Notes: generated from the sequence alone by a model not told the origin. DNA of 10,228 nt from Akkermansiaceae bacterium (GCA_023300205.1 JALZVD010000108.1:1-10228), one strand, 5' to 3'. Positions 1 to 7,139 are shown, numbered from the stretch's first letter. Numbers and translations: made by a program.

Positions 1-537
1 GGATTTGCTATTCCTCTCTGGAGTGAGAGAACGGATGATTTTGACCGTGTTCTTACTGAGAATCCTGTTCGTGTTAGAGCGATTGGTTTTCAGTTTAACT
101 GGAATTTCCATTACGCGGGTGAGGACGGTAAGTTTGGCTACATTGACCGTACTTTAGTTTCATCAAAAGGGGATGCTTGTCTTGTGGCTGAAGATAAAAA
201 TGGCTGGGATGATTTCATGGCTGATAAGCTAAGAATCCCGGTAGATAGACCGGTAATCTTACAGGTGACTTCTACTGATGTGATCCATAACTTTTCAATT
301 ATTCCTATGAGGATTCAGTCTGATGCATTCCCTGGTAAGGATATTCCAATGTGGTTCACTCCTATTGAGGAAATGGAGACTTCTGTAGTCTGTGGTCAGC
401 TCTGTGGTGCTGGACATGCAAATATGGTGACAACGATGACTGTAGAGTCACAGAAGTCATTCAATGCCTTTCATAGGGAGCGCAGTGCTGACTCTAAAGC
501 TGAGTCTGAAAAGGCTTTCGCTGTAGTGGCTGAGTAA
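1..537 (+). CDS. Cytochrome c oxidase subunit II, C-terminal part (5' end outside window)
   Basis: This is the electron-entry subunit of an aa3-type heme-copper terminal oxidase. Its periplasmic cupredoxin domain takes electrons from cytochrome c through the binuclear CuA centre and passes them to heme a in subunit I. Reading frame 1 is open from the first base, so the N-terminal membrane helices lie upstream and 178 codons are visible. The aromatic electron-transfer segment FQFNWNFHYAG lies at about 88-120. The CuA ligands are all present: His in TDVIHNF (286-288), then Cys (391-393), Cys (403-405), His (415-417) and Met (424-426) in the pattern C-x3-C-x3-H-x2-M. The residue between the cysteines, usually Glu in CSELC, is Gln here (CGQLC). 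The tail after the CuA loop is short and polar, with no fused cytochrome c domain, so this is not a caa3-type subunit. The gene probably lies in an oxidase operon running in from the left and is last in it, since a strong terminator follows 40 bases after the stop. Assignment is secure. Confidence 0.95.
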   Translation, partial: GFAIPLWSERTDDFDRVLTENPVRVRAIGFQFNWNFHYAGEDGKFGYIDRTLVSSKGDACLVAEDKNGWDDFMADKLRIPVDRPVILQVTSTDVIHNFSIIPMRIQSDAFPGKDIPMWFTPIEEMETSVVCGQLCGAGHANMVTTMTVESQKSFNAFHRERSADSKAESEKAFAVVAE

Positions 538-576
538 ATGATCTACAGTTAGAGACACTCTTAAACATTTCTATCT

Positions 577-604
577 ACACGGTCTTCGGGCCGTGTATTT
601 TTTT
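577..604 (+). terminator. Rho-independent terminator of the oxidase gene, with UUCG tetraloop
   Basis: An 8-bp stem (ACACGGTC with GGCCGTGT, one G-T wobble) is closed by the very stable C(UUCG)G tetraloop. One A and then seven Ts follow. It begins 40 bases after the subunit II stop codon and points the same way. There is no T-run on the other strand, so it should not terminate the convergent gene. Confidence 0.88.
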
Positions 605-690
605 GCTTTGAATGGGAGCCGATCCGGAGTTAGGGAACGTGGTATTATGAAATGTAGGAGTATGTATCCCGATCCGAACCCAATGGGAGC

Positions 691-1464
691 TTATGGAGCT
701 ATACTGGATGAGAGAACGATGTTGTCTCCTGTGCTGCCTGTGAGTTTAGCTATGTCTGACTCTGGAAGATGCATTGTTAGGGTGCGAGGTAGCTTACCTG
801 AGCGAGCGTGGCTAGGGACTCTAATGGAGCCTGACTTGATCTCTCCTCCAAGAGGGTCAATATACTTCATTGGGAATGAGGTGGCATTGGGGGGAATGGA
901 GGAAGGCATTTGATAGAGAATGACGATGTGGCCTTCTATTTTTTTTCTAGTTAGATGCTTGATACTAAGAATAGGAGGGAAGCCGGTGGAGAATCCAGTT
1001 CTGAGTTGCTGATGCGTCTGTTGTAGTAGAGCCGTGTAAGATTGGTTTCCTTTGAGATAATGGGTGGTTAGGTTGAGGGCGGGGAGGGGGAGGTTTTGTT
1101 TGGCTTGGAAGTCATTGGCAAGGTCTCTGAGATCAAGAGCGCTGATGCCTGAGCTATTTTCCCATCTGTTGGTTCCTGGTGTGTATTTTGATTTTACGCT
1201 GCCATAGTTATTGGCTAAGAAAGCAAATTGTTCCTGATCAGTATTGCCATTTATTTTCCTTATTGCGGTCTGCCATTTAGAGGATCCGAACCTGTATGAG
1301 TTAATCAGCGATGAAATACCGCAACCGTTAGGGTTGACTGTGTTTTGATCGATTGCTTTTGCATGAGGGGTAGGCGCTTTTATATTAGCTCCTGAGCAAC
1401 TGATGGCGGCAAGAGAGAGAGTTGATATGATGACGGCTGTTATCAAAGAAGGGAGGTTTAGCAT
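691..1464 (-). CDS. Secreted C39-like cysteine peptidase, probable lipoprotein
   Basis: This is a 257-residue envelope protein. Its first 25 residues form a signal sequence (short N-region, hydrophobic stretch LITAVIISTLSLAAIS) ending in a lipobox-like AISC, so the mature protein probably starts at Cys23 as a lipid-anchored lipoprotein. The rest resembles the papain-like C39/C39_2 peptidase fold. NGCGISSLIN (Cys48) matches the catalytic-cysteine helix usually written CGPAS/T, GHIVIL supplies the His (His179), and YIDPLGG supplies the Asp (Asp203), in the expected order and spacing. Substrate is unknown. Many such proteins process or bind peptides at the cell surface, and some are inactive. 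An in-frame TTG at 1500 would add 12 residues (total 269), but they would sit before a typical signal peptide and close to a probable terminator, so I chose the ATG at 1464. No clear ribosome binding site is seen for either. It is convergent with the oxidase gene and downstream of ffh, probably with its own promoter. Confidence 0.7.
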   Translation of the reverse strand: MLNLPSLITAVIISTLSLAAISCSGANIKAPTPHAKAIDQNTVNPNGCGISSLINSYRFGSSKWQTAIRKINGNTDQEQFAFLANNYGSVKSKYTPGTNRWENSSGISALDLRDLANDFQAKQNLPLPALNLTTHYLKGNQSYTALLQQTHQQLRTGFSTGFPPILSIKHLTRKKIEGHIVILYQMPSSIPPNATSFPMKYIDPLGGEIKSGSIRVPSHARSGKLPRTLTMHLPESDIAKLTGSTGDNIVLSSSIAP

Positions 1465-1505
1465 AAGTATAATAAAGCATGGCTCCGATGCATATGACAA
1501 TGATT

Positions 1506-1535
1506 AAAAAAGCGAACCTTTGGAGGTAAGCTTTT
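1506..1535 (-). terminator. Probable terminator downstream of ffh
   Basis: Read on the minus strand, AAAAGC pairs with GCTTTT. A 2x2 internal loop follows, then ACC pairs with GGT around a 6-base loop, and the 3' side ends in six Ts. It lies 34 bases after the ffh stop and before the start of the lipoprotein gene, so it probably separates the two transcripts. The GC part of the stem is short, so strength is uncertain. A smaller hairpin (AGAGA/TCTCT, 1555-1569) overlaps the ffh stop codon. Confidence 0.5.
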
Positions 1536-1568
1536 AGGGTGAATGGTCTTTATGAGAGATTGTTTCTC

Positions 1569-2963
1569 TTAGAATGGTAGGCCGCCACCTTTACCGCCTT
1601 TACCGCCTAGGCCTTTCATCATGTCTTGCATTCCTTCCATACCGCCCATTTGCTGCATCATTTGTTTCATCTTGCCTCCTTTACCGCTGAACATTTTGCG
1701 CATTTCTCCGAATTGCTTGAGGAGCTTGTTGACCTCGATGATGGAGGTTCCGCTTCCTTGGGCGATACGTTTTCTGCGGGTGCCTTTGATGATTTGTGGG
1801 TGTGCGCGTTCTTTCGCTGTCATGGAGAGGACGATGGCTTCCATATGGGCCATTTTCTTGCCTCCCATGAGATCAGAAGGGATCTGTTTTTTGAGTTTTT
1901 TCATGCCTGGGAGCATTCCTAGAATTCCATCGAGCGGGCCTAGGTTTTTGATCATGTTCATCTGATTTAGGAAGTCGTTGAAGTCGAACTTGCCACTTTG
2001 CATGCGCTTGGCGGCATTCATGGCGTCTTCTTCATTGATTTTACCTGCCATGTTTTCGACCATGGAGACGACGTCGCCCATGTCTAAGATTCTACCCGCC
2101 ATACGGTCTGGGTGGAATTCTGAGAGGTTGTCTAGCTTCTCACCTTCACCGATGTATTTGATGGGCTTGCCTGTGACGGCGCGCATGGAGAGGGCAGCAC
2201 CCCCACGGGCGTCACCATCTAGCTTGGTAAGGACGATGCCTGTGATGCCGACTGCTTCATCGAAATGTGTGGCTACGGATACTGCTTGCTGACCGGTGGC
2301 GGCGTCTGAGACGAGGAGGGTTTCTTTAGGGTCTAGAAATTTATGTAGTTCCTTGAGTTCTCCGATGAGTTTGTCATCGATCTCTTGGCGACCAGCGGTG
2401 TCAAAGATGAGGACTGTTCCGTTCTGAACTTCTGCCCATTTGAGGGCGTCTTTGGCAACTTTGATGAGGTCTTTTTCACCAGCTTCTGGTTTGTATACGG
2501 GGACGTCTACTTGGGCGGCGAGTGTGGCTAGCTGCTCGATGGCAGCTGGACGATAGAGATCACATGCGATGAGTAGTGGACGGCGACCTTCTTTCTTGAG
2601 GCGGAGAGCGAGCTTGGCCGAGGTGGTGGTCTTACCAGCACCGTTGAGTCCGACCATTAGGATGCGTGCGGGTGGGTTTAGATCTAGTGGTGACTGATCT
2701 CCTCCTAGTAGGGAGGTGAGTTCATCATGGAAGATTTTAACGATTTGCTCACCAGGTTTGATGGACTTGAGAACTTTTTCACCCATTGCCTGCTCTTTTA
2801 CTTTGGCAATGAAGTCTTTGGCGACTGAGAATTCGACGTCGGCTTCTAGGAGGGCAAGGCGGATTTCACGGAGAGCATCAGAGATGTTTTTTTCGGAGAT
2901 TTTGCCTTGGCCTCTGAGTTTTTTGAATACGCCTTCGAGGTTGTCTGAGAGTGAGTTGAACAT
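1569..2963 (-). CDS. ffh: Signal recognition particle protein Ffh (SRP54)
   Basis: Ffh is the GTPase of the bacterial signal recognition particle. With 4.5S RNA it binds signal sequences and transmembrane segments emerging from the ribosome, and it docks with FtsY at the inner membrane. The protein has 464 residues, normal for the family. Order of parts: N helical bundle (1-95); G domain with P-loop GLNGAGKTT (105-113), DLYRPAA (135-141), DTAGR (188-192), TKLDGDARGG (246-255) and the closing GEGEKLDNL (272-280); then a methionine-rich M domain from about 300, with the RNA-binding RRKRIAQGSG helix-turn at 396-405. The tail is Met/Gly/Lys rich and ends in GGLPF. The ATG at 2963 gives the usual MFNSLSDNLE start, with no recognisable Shine-Dalgarno sequence. 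It starts 33 bases after the deacetylase gene on the same strand, so the two are likely co-transcribed. That is an uncommon neighbour, as ffh often sits with rpsP-trmD. All key residues are intact. Confidence 0.98.
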   Translation of the reverse strand: MFNSLSDNLEGVFKKLRGQGKISEKNISDALREIRLALLEADVEFSVAKDFIAKVKEQAMGEKVLKSIKPGEQIVKIFHDELTSLLGGDQSPLDLNPPARILMVGLNGAGKTTTSAKLALRLKKEGRRPLLIACDLYRPAAIEQLATLAAQVDVPVYKPEAGEKDLIKVAKDALKWAEVQNGTVLIFDTAGRQEIDDKLIGELKELHKFLDPKETLLVSDAATGQQAVSVATHFDEAVGITGIVLTKLDGDARGGAALSMRAVTGKPIKYIGEGEKLDNLSEFHPDRMAGRILDMGDVVSMVENMAGKINEEDAMNAAKRMQSGKFDFNDFLNQMNMIKNLGPLDGILGMLPGMKKLKKQIPSDLMGGKKMAHMEAIVLSMTAKERAHPQIIKGTRRKRIAQGSGTSIIEVNKLLKQFGEMRKMFSGKGGKMKQMMQQMGGMEGMQDMMKGLGGKGGKGGGLPF

Positions 2964-2996
2964 GGGTGAAAGTGGTTGGTTGTTGGTTACTAGTAA

Positions 2997-4199
2997 TTAT
3001 GGAAGCGCTGGGGCTGTTTTTGGGGTGTAAGCGGCTTCTTTGTCAATGACGAATGTCCATTCCATAGCGGGTTGGTAGTCTGATTCATCGATGAGTTTCC
3101 ATTGGACGGATGTGGTGCAGTGGTGGGTTCTGAGAGGGCGGTTGACTGTCCAAGAGATGGTTTTTGTTTCAGGGTTGTATGCAACGGGGATTTTGCCGAA
3201 GCCTGCGATGCGCATGACGATGGATGATTCATCTAGGTTTTCAATTTTAGAGAGGTTGGCGCTGATAGTGGGCATACGGGTTGTTATTTTTTCACCTGCT
3301 GCGGGGAAGACTTTGTGGGGTAGTTCTTTTTTTAATACAGCGCCTGAGATACTTCTTGAAATGGCATTTGCTGGGAATGTGGTGGCGTGTTTAAAGATGT
3401 AGTCGTGTTTGTCTTCTCCGAGGATGACGTAGCGAGGGATGATGTTGTCATCTGTGACGCGGGTTACTTTACCAGGTTTAACGGTGAAGAGGTGATGGTA
3501 GCCGAATTTGGCTGCGGACTGAAACATTTCTGGGGTGTGGAGTCCGCCGGGATAGACGTAGGTGATGATCTTTTGTTTGAATTTAGATTCTAGAGTTTTC
3601 TTGGATTGGCCAAATTCGGTATCGATAAAAGTTCTATAGGCTACTTCTCCGAGTCGTTGGTTTTTTCTAACGATGGATGGCATGGGGTGAGAGACGGAGT
3701 GTGAGCCGATGGTGCAGCCATGCTGCATCATTTCTTTGATCATTTCTGATGTCATAGAGCTACCGCCTCGGTCGATGTAGTTGGTGTATAAGTAGACAGT
3801 GAATGGGTAACCGAATTCTTTTAGGATGGGGTAGGCGTCTGTGTAGACTGATTTCCAGCCGTCATCGATGGTGATGAGAATGGATTTATCTGGAATTTGT
3901 TTATTGCCTTGTTTCCAGAGGATGAAATCTTCGAGTGTGATGACGTTTAATCCGAGGTCTTTGATGGCTTGCATTTGCTCGCGGAACTTGGATGGGCGGA
4001 TGACCATTTCCTGGACTTTGCGGGTGCTTGAGAAGTCGTGGTAGCCGAGGACTGAGACGCGGACGTGGTCATTCTTTGGGGCCGGCTTGGGAGCTGGGTC
4101 TTGTTCGCTATCAGGCTGAAGGATGGAAGAGGTTTGGGCGTGTGCTGAGAAGATGCATAAGAGTGAGAGGAGGAGAAAATATTTCTTGAGATTCAGCAT
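2997..4199 (-). CDS. Secreted polysaccharide deacetylase (NodB domain) with C-terminal Ig-like domain
   Basis: This is a 400-residue carbohydrate esterase family 4 type protein that probably removes acetyl groups from N-acetylated envelope or exported polysaccharide. The first 22 residues are a Sec signal peptide (MLNLKK, a hydrophobic run, then SAHAQ), followed by a Pro/Asp-rich linker to about 45. The NodB domain covers roughly 48-265: GYH at 52-54; motif 1 TIDDG (110-114, catalytic base Asp112 and metal Asp113); motif 2 HSVSH (metal His167 and His171); and motif 3 as YVYPGG (214-219), the YP form seen in PgaB/IcaB-like enzymes rather than the RxPY of chitooligosaccharide deacetylases. Residues about 300-386 look like an all-beta Ig-like module, with the recurring pattern of a DESSIVMRI strand, YNPETKTISW and a closing WTFVID. 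It could position the enzyme on its polymer. The ATG at 4199 is chosen for the signal peptide. Exact substrate cannot be read from sequence. It is probably first in an operon with ffh. Confidence 0.88.
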   Translation of the reverse strand: MLNLKKYFLLLSLLCIFSAHAQTSSILQPDSEQDPAPKPAPKNDHVRVSVLGYHDFSSTRKVQEMVIRPSKFREQMQAIKDLGLNVITLEDFILWKQGNKQIPDKSILITIDDGWKSVYTDAYPILKEFGYPFTVYLYTNYIDRGGSSMTSEMIKEMMQHGCTIGSHSVSHPMPSIVRKNQRLGEVAYRTFIDTEFGQSKKTLESKFKQKIITYVYPGGLHTPEMFQSAAKFGYHHLFTVKPGKVTRVTDDNIIPRYVILGEDKHDYIFKHATTFPANAISRSISGAVLKKELPHKVFPAAGEKITTRMPTISANLSKIENLDESSIVMRIAGFGKIPVAYNPETKTISWTVNRPLRTHHCTTSVQWKLIDESDYQPAMEWTFVIDKEAAYTPKTAPALP

Positions 4200-4466
4200 G
4201 GTGATTATGGTTTTTGTATAGGATTATGCTAATGTTGTGAGTTTATATTGCAAGCCATTCCATGCGTCACTTTTTGCACGTTTAATTTGTGTTTCTGCAA
4301 ATTAGAATTGATTAATTACTTCACCGTGTAGAGCTCCTTGATTACGCTTCAGATCCATGATGTTGTTGAGAATGGATGTTGAAGTAATGAAAAACATAAT
4401 GAAATTTACTCTTAATTCTATGGGAATTAGATGAAGGGAGTGCTGAATTTTATTAATGAAATGGTT
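4200..4466. other. Gene-free AT-rich gap with several inverted repeats
   Basis: No convincing coding region is seen on either strand. On the right it receives transcription from the UDG-like gene, and on the left it must hold the promoter of the deacetylase gene. A weak candidate on the minus strand is TTGCAA (4248-4253) with CATAAT (4223-4228), but the 19-base spacer is long. Inverted repeats lie at 4283-4304 (TAATTTG/CAAATTA, loop 8), 4315-4388 (9 bp), nested 4353-4377 (ATCCAT/ATGGAT) and 4413-4429 (TAATTC/GAATTA, loop 5). None is followed by a T-run, so no standard terminator is apparent. Confidence 0.5.
4315..4388. repeat. 9-bp inverted repeat enclosing a smaller hairpin
   Basis: ATTACTTCA at 4315-4323 is perfectly complementary to TGAAGTAAT at 4380-4388. 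Inside, ATCCAT (4353-4358) pairs with ATGGAT (4372-4377), only two bases from the outer 3' arm. The remaining 29 bases on the 5' side contain the palindrome GAGCTC. As RNA this could fold into a junction structure on either strand. In AT-rich DNA such pairing can arise by chance, so function is open. Confidence 0.4.
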
Positions 4467-5096
4467 CTAAGATATCAACTTTAAGTCCTTAAAAATATGA
4501 TGGTGGTGATCTCTGCCATAGCCGCTAGATGGATGGTGAACTCCTATGAGTAAAATACGGCCATTTTTGTATGGGTAATCATAATAACGAATGAATTCAG
4601 TTCCATTGATTTGTAATCCTTTACCTTTTTTAGCTTCACCATAGCCCCAATCATTAGGTAAAGCATCCCATACTTTTGAACCCCATGAAATGACTACTTC
4701 AGGTTGTTGTTCATCTAGTAATTGAGTAAACGCATTAAAATGCTTTTCTTCGTGATAGTCGTATTGGTGGGCACTTGTTGGATTTTTTCCTGCTATCTCT
4801 TGGAGGTAATTATAAAATACTACTGAGTCAAAGAAAGACTTTCGCTCACAGCTAGACGCACTCTTTCCAAATACACTATTTATAAAAGTGGAAAATGTTG
4901 CTTTCCATCTTCCGTTACTGTTTTGATCTAAATAGATATTAATGATTTCATTTGTGAAATCAGAGTGATCAGCTTCAGTATCTAGATCTTCTACGTAATG
5001 TGATCCACCTAAAATCAGTGTTTTATGCCTAAATACACCATTGCTTTTAGGATATTCAGAACCTAACCAGGGTTTAATTTTAATATTTTTTTTCAT
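4467..5096 (-). CDS. Uracil-DNA-glycosylase-like fold protein of unknown function
   Basis: This is a 209-residue, probably cytoplasmic protein with no signal peptide or membrane segment. I cannot name a characterised family, but the order of landmarks matches the uracil-DNA glycosylase superfamily. A first strand and loop reads LILGGSHY (27-34, where UDGs have GQDPYH or GExPG). VVFYNYLQE lies at 92-100. The strand-helix VVISWGSKVWDAL at 134-146 resembles the 'vvvLGnxAxxxL' element. A late LIGVHHPSSGYG (183-194) resembles the HPS motif of the DNA-intercalating loop. The C-terminus carries a His cluster (DHHHHIF, 196-202). The usual catalytic Asp/Asn/Glu of motif A is not obvious, so uracil excision should not be assumed; nucleic-acid or nucleotide binding, or another hydrolase activity, is possible. 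The gene starts 32 bases after the KAP NTPase stop on the same strand, so the two are likely co-transcribed. No Shine-Dalgarno sequence is visible. Strongly AT-rich, about 30% G+C in a sampled line. Confidence 0.6.
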   Translation of the reverse strand: MKKNIKIKPWLGSEYPKSNGVFRHKTLILGGSHYVEDLDTEADHSDFTNEIINIYLDQNSNGRWKATFSTFINSVFGKSASSCERKSFFDSVVFYNYLQEIAGKNPTSAHQYDYHEEKHFNAFTQLLDEQQPEVVISWGSKVWDALPNDWGYGEAKKGKGLQINGTEFIRYYDYPYKNGRILLIGVHHPSSGYGRDHHHHIFKDLKLIS

Positions 5097-5128
5097 AGAA
5101 TTCAGTATAAACTATTTAGGAGATATTC

Positions 5129-7081
5129 TTAATTTGTGTATAGAATTTGTATTTTGCCAAAATCTAACCTTAACTTATGTATATCGGTAAGTATAGTTGC
5201 GAGCTCTTCTTGTATATCCTCAGCCCCTTTAAAATATTCTGTATTGAGGATATATACAGAAAGGCTCATGTGAAGATACACCCCGTGTGAGCTGTTGACA
5301 TACAGCTCAGGCTCGTCTTCACATTTGACATATACTCTTCCTGTAAATAGCTTTTTATATCGGTCTGCTAGATTTTCATACGTCTCCCATGACCCTCTAT
5401 CTGTAAGCTGTTTTTTAGCATCTGCCACATTTTTTGATAACTCGACTAAGCATACTTCAGTCTCGATTTGTAAGCGGATTTTACCATCTTGAGGTCTACT
5501 GCTGATCTTAAAGAAATGCTCCCAGTCTTGTTCAGTTAATTTGATCAATGCATTTGTCTGAACTCGTTGACCTTGTTGTTCGATAGTTGATTTAAGTTCG
5601 GGTAACTTAATCTTGAGCCTGTCTATCATAGCCTTCATTACTAGCTTAGCGAATTGACCTTGGTGATAATCTTCTGCAGGTTTATCAAATACTTGGACAC
5701 TAGTAATAGCAGATTGCGAAATGATTTCGCTAATGACTTCTCCAATTTGCTCTTCTTTACCAATGAGAGATTTAAGGTCATTCATCATTCGTGAGATATA
5801 CAAGGCTCTAGTTTTCAAATAGCTATCATTTTCGCATGCTTGAAATAGAACTAATTCCCAAGCTTCATCAAATTCATTGTAAGCTTTGAGTTTTGTTATT
5901 TTTTCATCAGTCAGTTTTTTCAGATTAAACTCTGTTGCTGTCTTATCATCCCATTTATCAAATTCAGGGATTTTAGCGACCATGCGATAGATCTTTGGGT
6001 AGGCGACTTGGAGGCTAACAAGTGCAAAATTCACGAGTAAATCGAGTTCAGTATTTTTACTGACTTCTTGGTTAGGGTCTTGAGGTTTTGCGTGATTTAT
6101 ACAGCCAATTAATGATAGCGAATTTACTAATCTCTTTAAAGATCTTGGATTATTCCCGACGGTGTATCCAGCAGTTCGACCGATGAAGTCTTTGATTTCT
6201 TTTTTCTCAGATTCCGCTTTATTAAGGTAACCTATTGACTGTAGGCTAGACATTAAAAACTTGTCTATTTTGTAACCAGATACAGGCATGGAAAATGGAA
6301 GTTGAATAATTTTATCAAAAAAGGAACGGAACTCTCTTTCGTTTGTTTCACATAACTTCCCAAACTTAGGTTCTAGGCCTTTTACCACCACGTCGTAATC
6401 AATCGCTAAGATGAAAATACAATGGTTTAATGAAAATATATTTTTCAATAATTCTAATAGTTGGACAGCTACTGGAGGGTCAATTCTGTCTAAGTCATCG
6501 ATAAAAAAGACAACGCCTTTTTTGTCTTTCTCATTCACACATTTCCCGATGATTTTCTCTAAGTCATCTCTCAGTGACCCTATAGTTGACTCAGAGCTGG
6601 AGGTAAAAGCTTCACTTAGGATATCCCCCGAAGAATCCATCACTTTGTTAGCTTGGGTAGCTGCGAAATTAGTTGCCATACTCTTAGCTACTTTAAAAAA
6701 CTTCTTTGCGATTTCTTTCCTCTCTTCTTCTTTACCTAAAATAGAGGTCACTTTCTCTATGAGAGCTGCTATGATACCAATTAATGAAGATTCAGCGGTT
6801 TTCATTAAGGAGTGCTCCCAAGTATTTAGCCAGATTTTGTGGAAGCTTCCTTCCTCTGCACATAAATCTCTGTCTAAAACATTCATTAAGGAGGTTTTTC
6901 CGCTGCCCCATTCGCCTTGTAATGCTATAGTAATAGGAGTCTCGGAGTGTTCGATGAATTGAATCAATCCTTTTTGGTATGGATCTATTCCAAACCAATC
7001 TTCTTCATTTTTCAGTCGAGGAGTATCAATCACACTAGTTGTTTTATTTATTTCACTCATATTCAGTTCGTTATAATACAT
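5129..7081 (-). CDS. KAP-family P-loop NTPase
   Basis: This is a 650-residue STAND-type ATPase of the KAP group, named after Kidins220/ARMS and phage-excluding PifA. Visible parts: a KAP-type lead-in WFGIDPYQKGLIQFI (29-43); Walker A GEWGSGKTS (56-64); WLNTWEH (84-90); a helical charged insert (about 95-180); Walker B VVFFIDDLDRIDP (190-201); AIDYDVV (226-232); KIIQLPFSMP (257-266); and NPRSLKRLVNSL (311-322), the family's arginine-containing helix. Many KAP proteins carry two membrane helices between Walker A and B. Here the insert is amphipathic and charged, so this looks like a soluble member. The 330-residue C-terminal half is helical then beta-rich at about 535-650, and I do not recognise it; it may be the sensor or partner-binding part. 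The start at 7081 is preferred over the Met at 7060 because GGAG lies 8 bases upstream. It sits 70 bases after the TM2-like gene and 32 before the UDG-like gene. About 35% G+C in a sampled line against about 50% for ffh, suggesting acquisition by transfer. Confidence 0.88.
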   Translation of the reverse strand: MYYNELNMSEINKTTSVIDTPRLKNEEDWFGIDPYQKGLIQFIEHSETPITIALQGEWGSGKTSLMNVLDRDLCAEEGSFHKIWLNTWEHSLMKTAESSLIGIIAALIEKVTSILGKEEERKEIAKKFFKVAKSMATNFAATQANKVMDSSGDILSEAFTSSSESTIGSLRDDLEKIIGKCVNEKDKKGVVFFIDDLDRIDPPVAVQLLELLKNIFSLNHCIFILAIDYDVVVKGLEPKFGKLCETNEREFRSFFDKIIQLPFSMPVSGYKIDKFLMSSLQSIGYLNKAESEKKEIKDFIGRTAGYTVGNNPRSLKRLVNSLSLIGCINHAKPQDPNQEVSKNTELDLLVNFALVSLQVAYPKIYRMVAKIPEFDKWDDKTATEFNLKKLTDEKITKLKAYNEFDEAWELVLFQACENDSYLKTRALYISRMMNDLKSLIGKEEQIGEVISEIISQSAITSVQVFDKPAEDYHQGQFAKLVMKAMIDRLKIKLPELKSTIEQQGQRVQTNALIKLTEQDWEHFFKISSRPQDGKIRLQIETEVCLVELSKNVADAKKQLTDRGSWETYENLADRYKKLFTGRVYVKCEDEPELYVNSSHGVYLHMSLSVYILNTEYFKGAEDIQEELATILTDIHKLRLDFGKIQILYTN

Positions 7082-7089
7082 GTTGTGAT

Positions 7090-7093
7090 CTCC
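7090..7093 (-). promoter_or_regulatory. Ribosome binding site deciding the KAP NTPase start
   Basis: On the minus strand TTTGGAG ends 8 bases before the ATG at 7081. No such sequence precedes the in-frame ATG at 7060. This is one of the few clear Shine-Dalgarno sites in the window. Confidence 0.6.
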
Positions 7094-7119
7094 AAACCAA
7101 TATGAAATTTTTGTGGGGT

Positions 7120-7139
7120 AATTTTAAGCGATTAAAATT
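7120..7139. repeat. Perfect 8-bp inverted repeat with GCGA loop upstream of KAP gene
   Basis: AATTTTAA (7120-7127) and TTAAAATT (7132-7139) flank GCGA. It lies 12 bases after the stop of the TM2-like gene and 38 bases before the KAP start, in a 70-base gap. There is no T-run after it on the minus strand, which argues against a simple terminator. It could be an operator, or a processing hairpin between the two reading frames. On the minus strand its TTAAAA could serve as a poor -35, 17 bases from CATATT. Confidence 0.45.

Noticed and set aside
611..690. AATGGGAGC twice (611-619 and 682-690) and GATCCG twice (621-626 and 671-676)
   Set aside because: Only two short copies of each, in swapped order. 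No array, no associated mobile gene, and no structural sense.
593..913. 106-codon plus-strand open frame
   Set aside because: It begins inside the T-run of the oxidase terminator, has no family resemblance, and mostly overlaps the well-supported peptidase gene on the other strand.
4342..4434. Short Met-rich plus-strand frame in the gap (ATG at 4357, 25 codons)
   Set aside because: No ribosome binding site, low complexity, and length expected by chance in AT-rich DNA. It could be revisited if conserved in relatives.
6411..6962. 183-codon plus-strand open frame within the KAP gene
   Set aside because: It is the antisense of the Walker A to Walker B region of a clear NTPase, with no recognisable protein features of its own.
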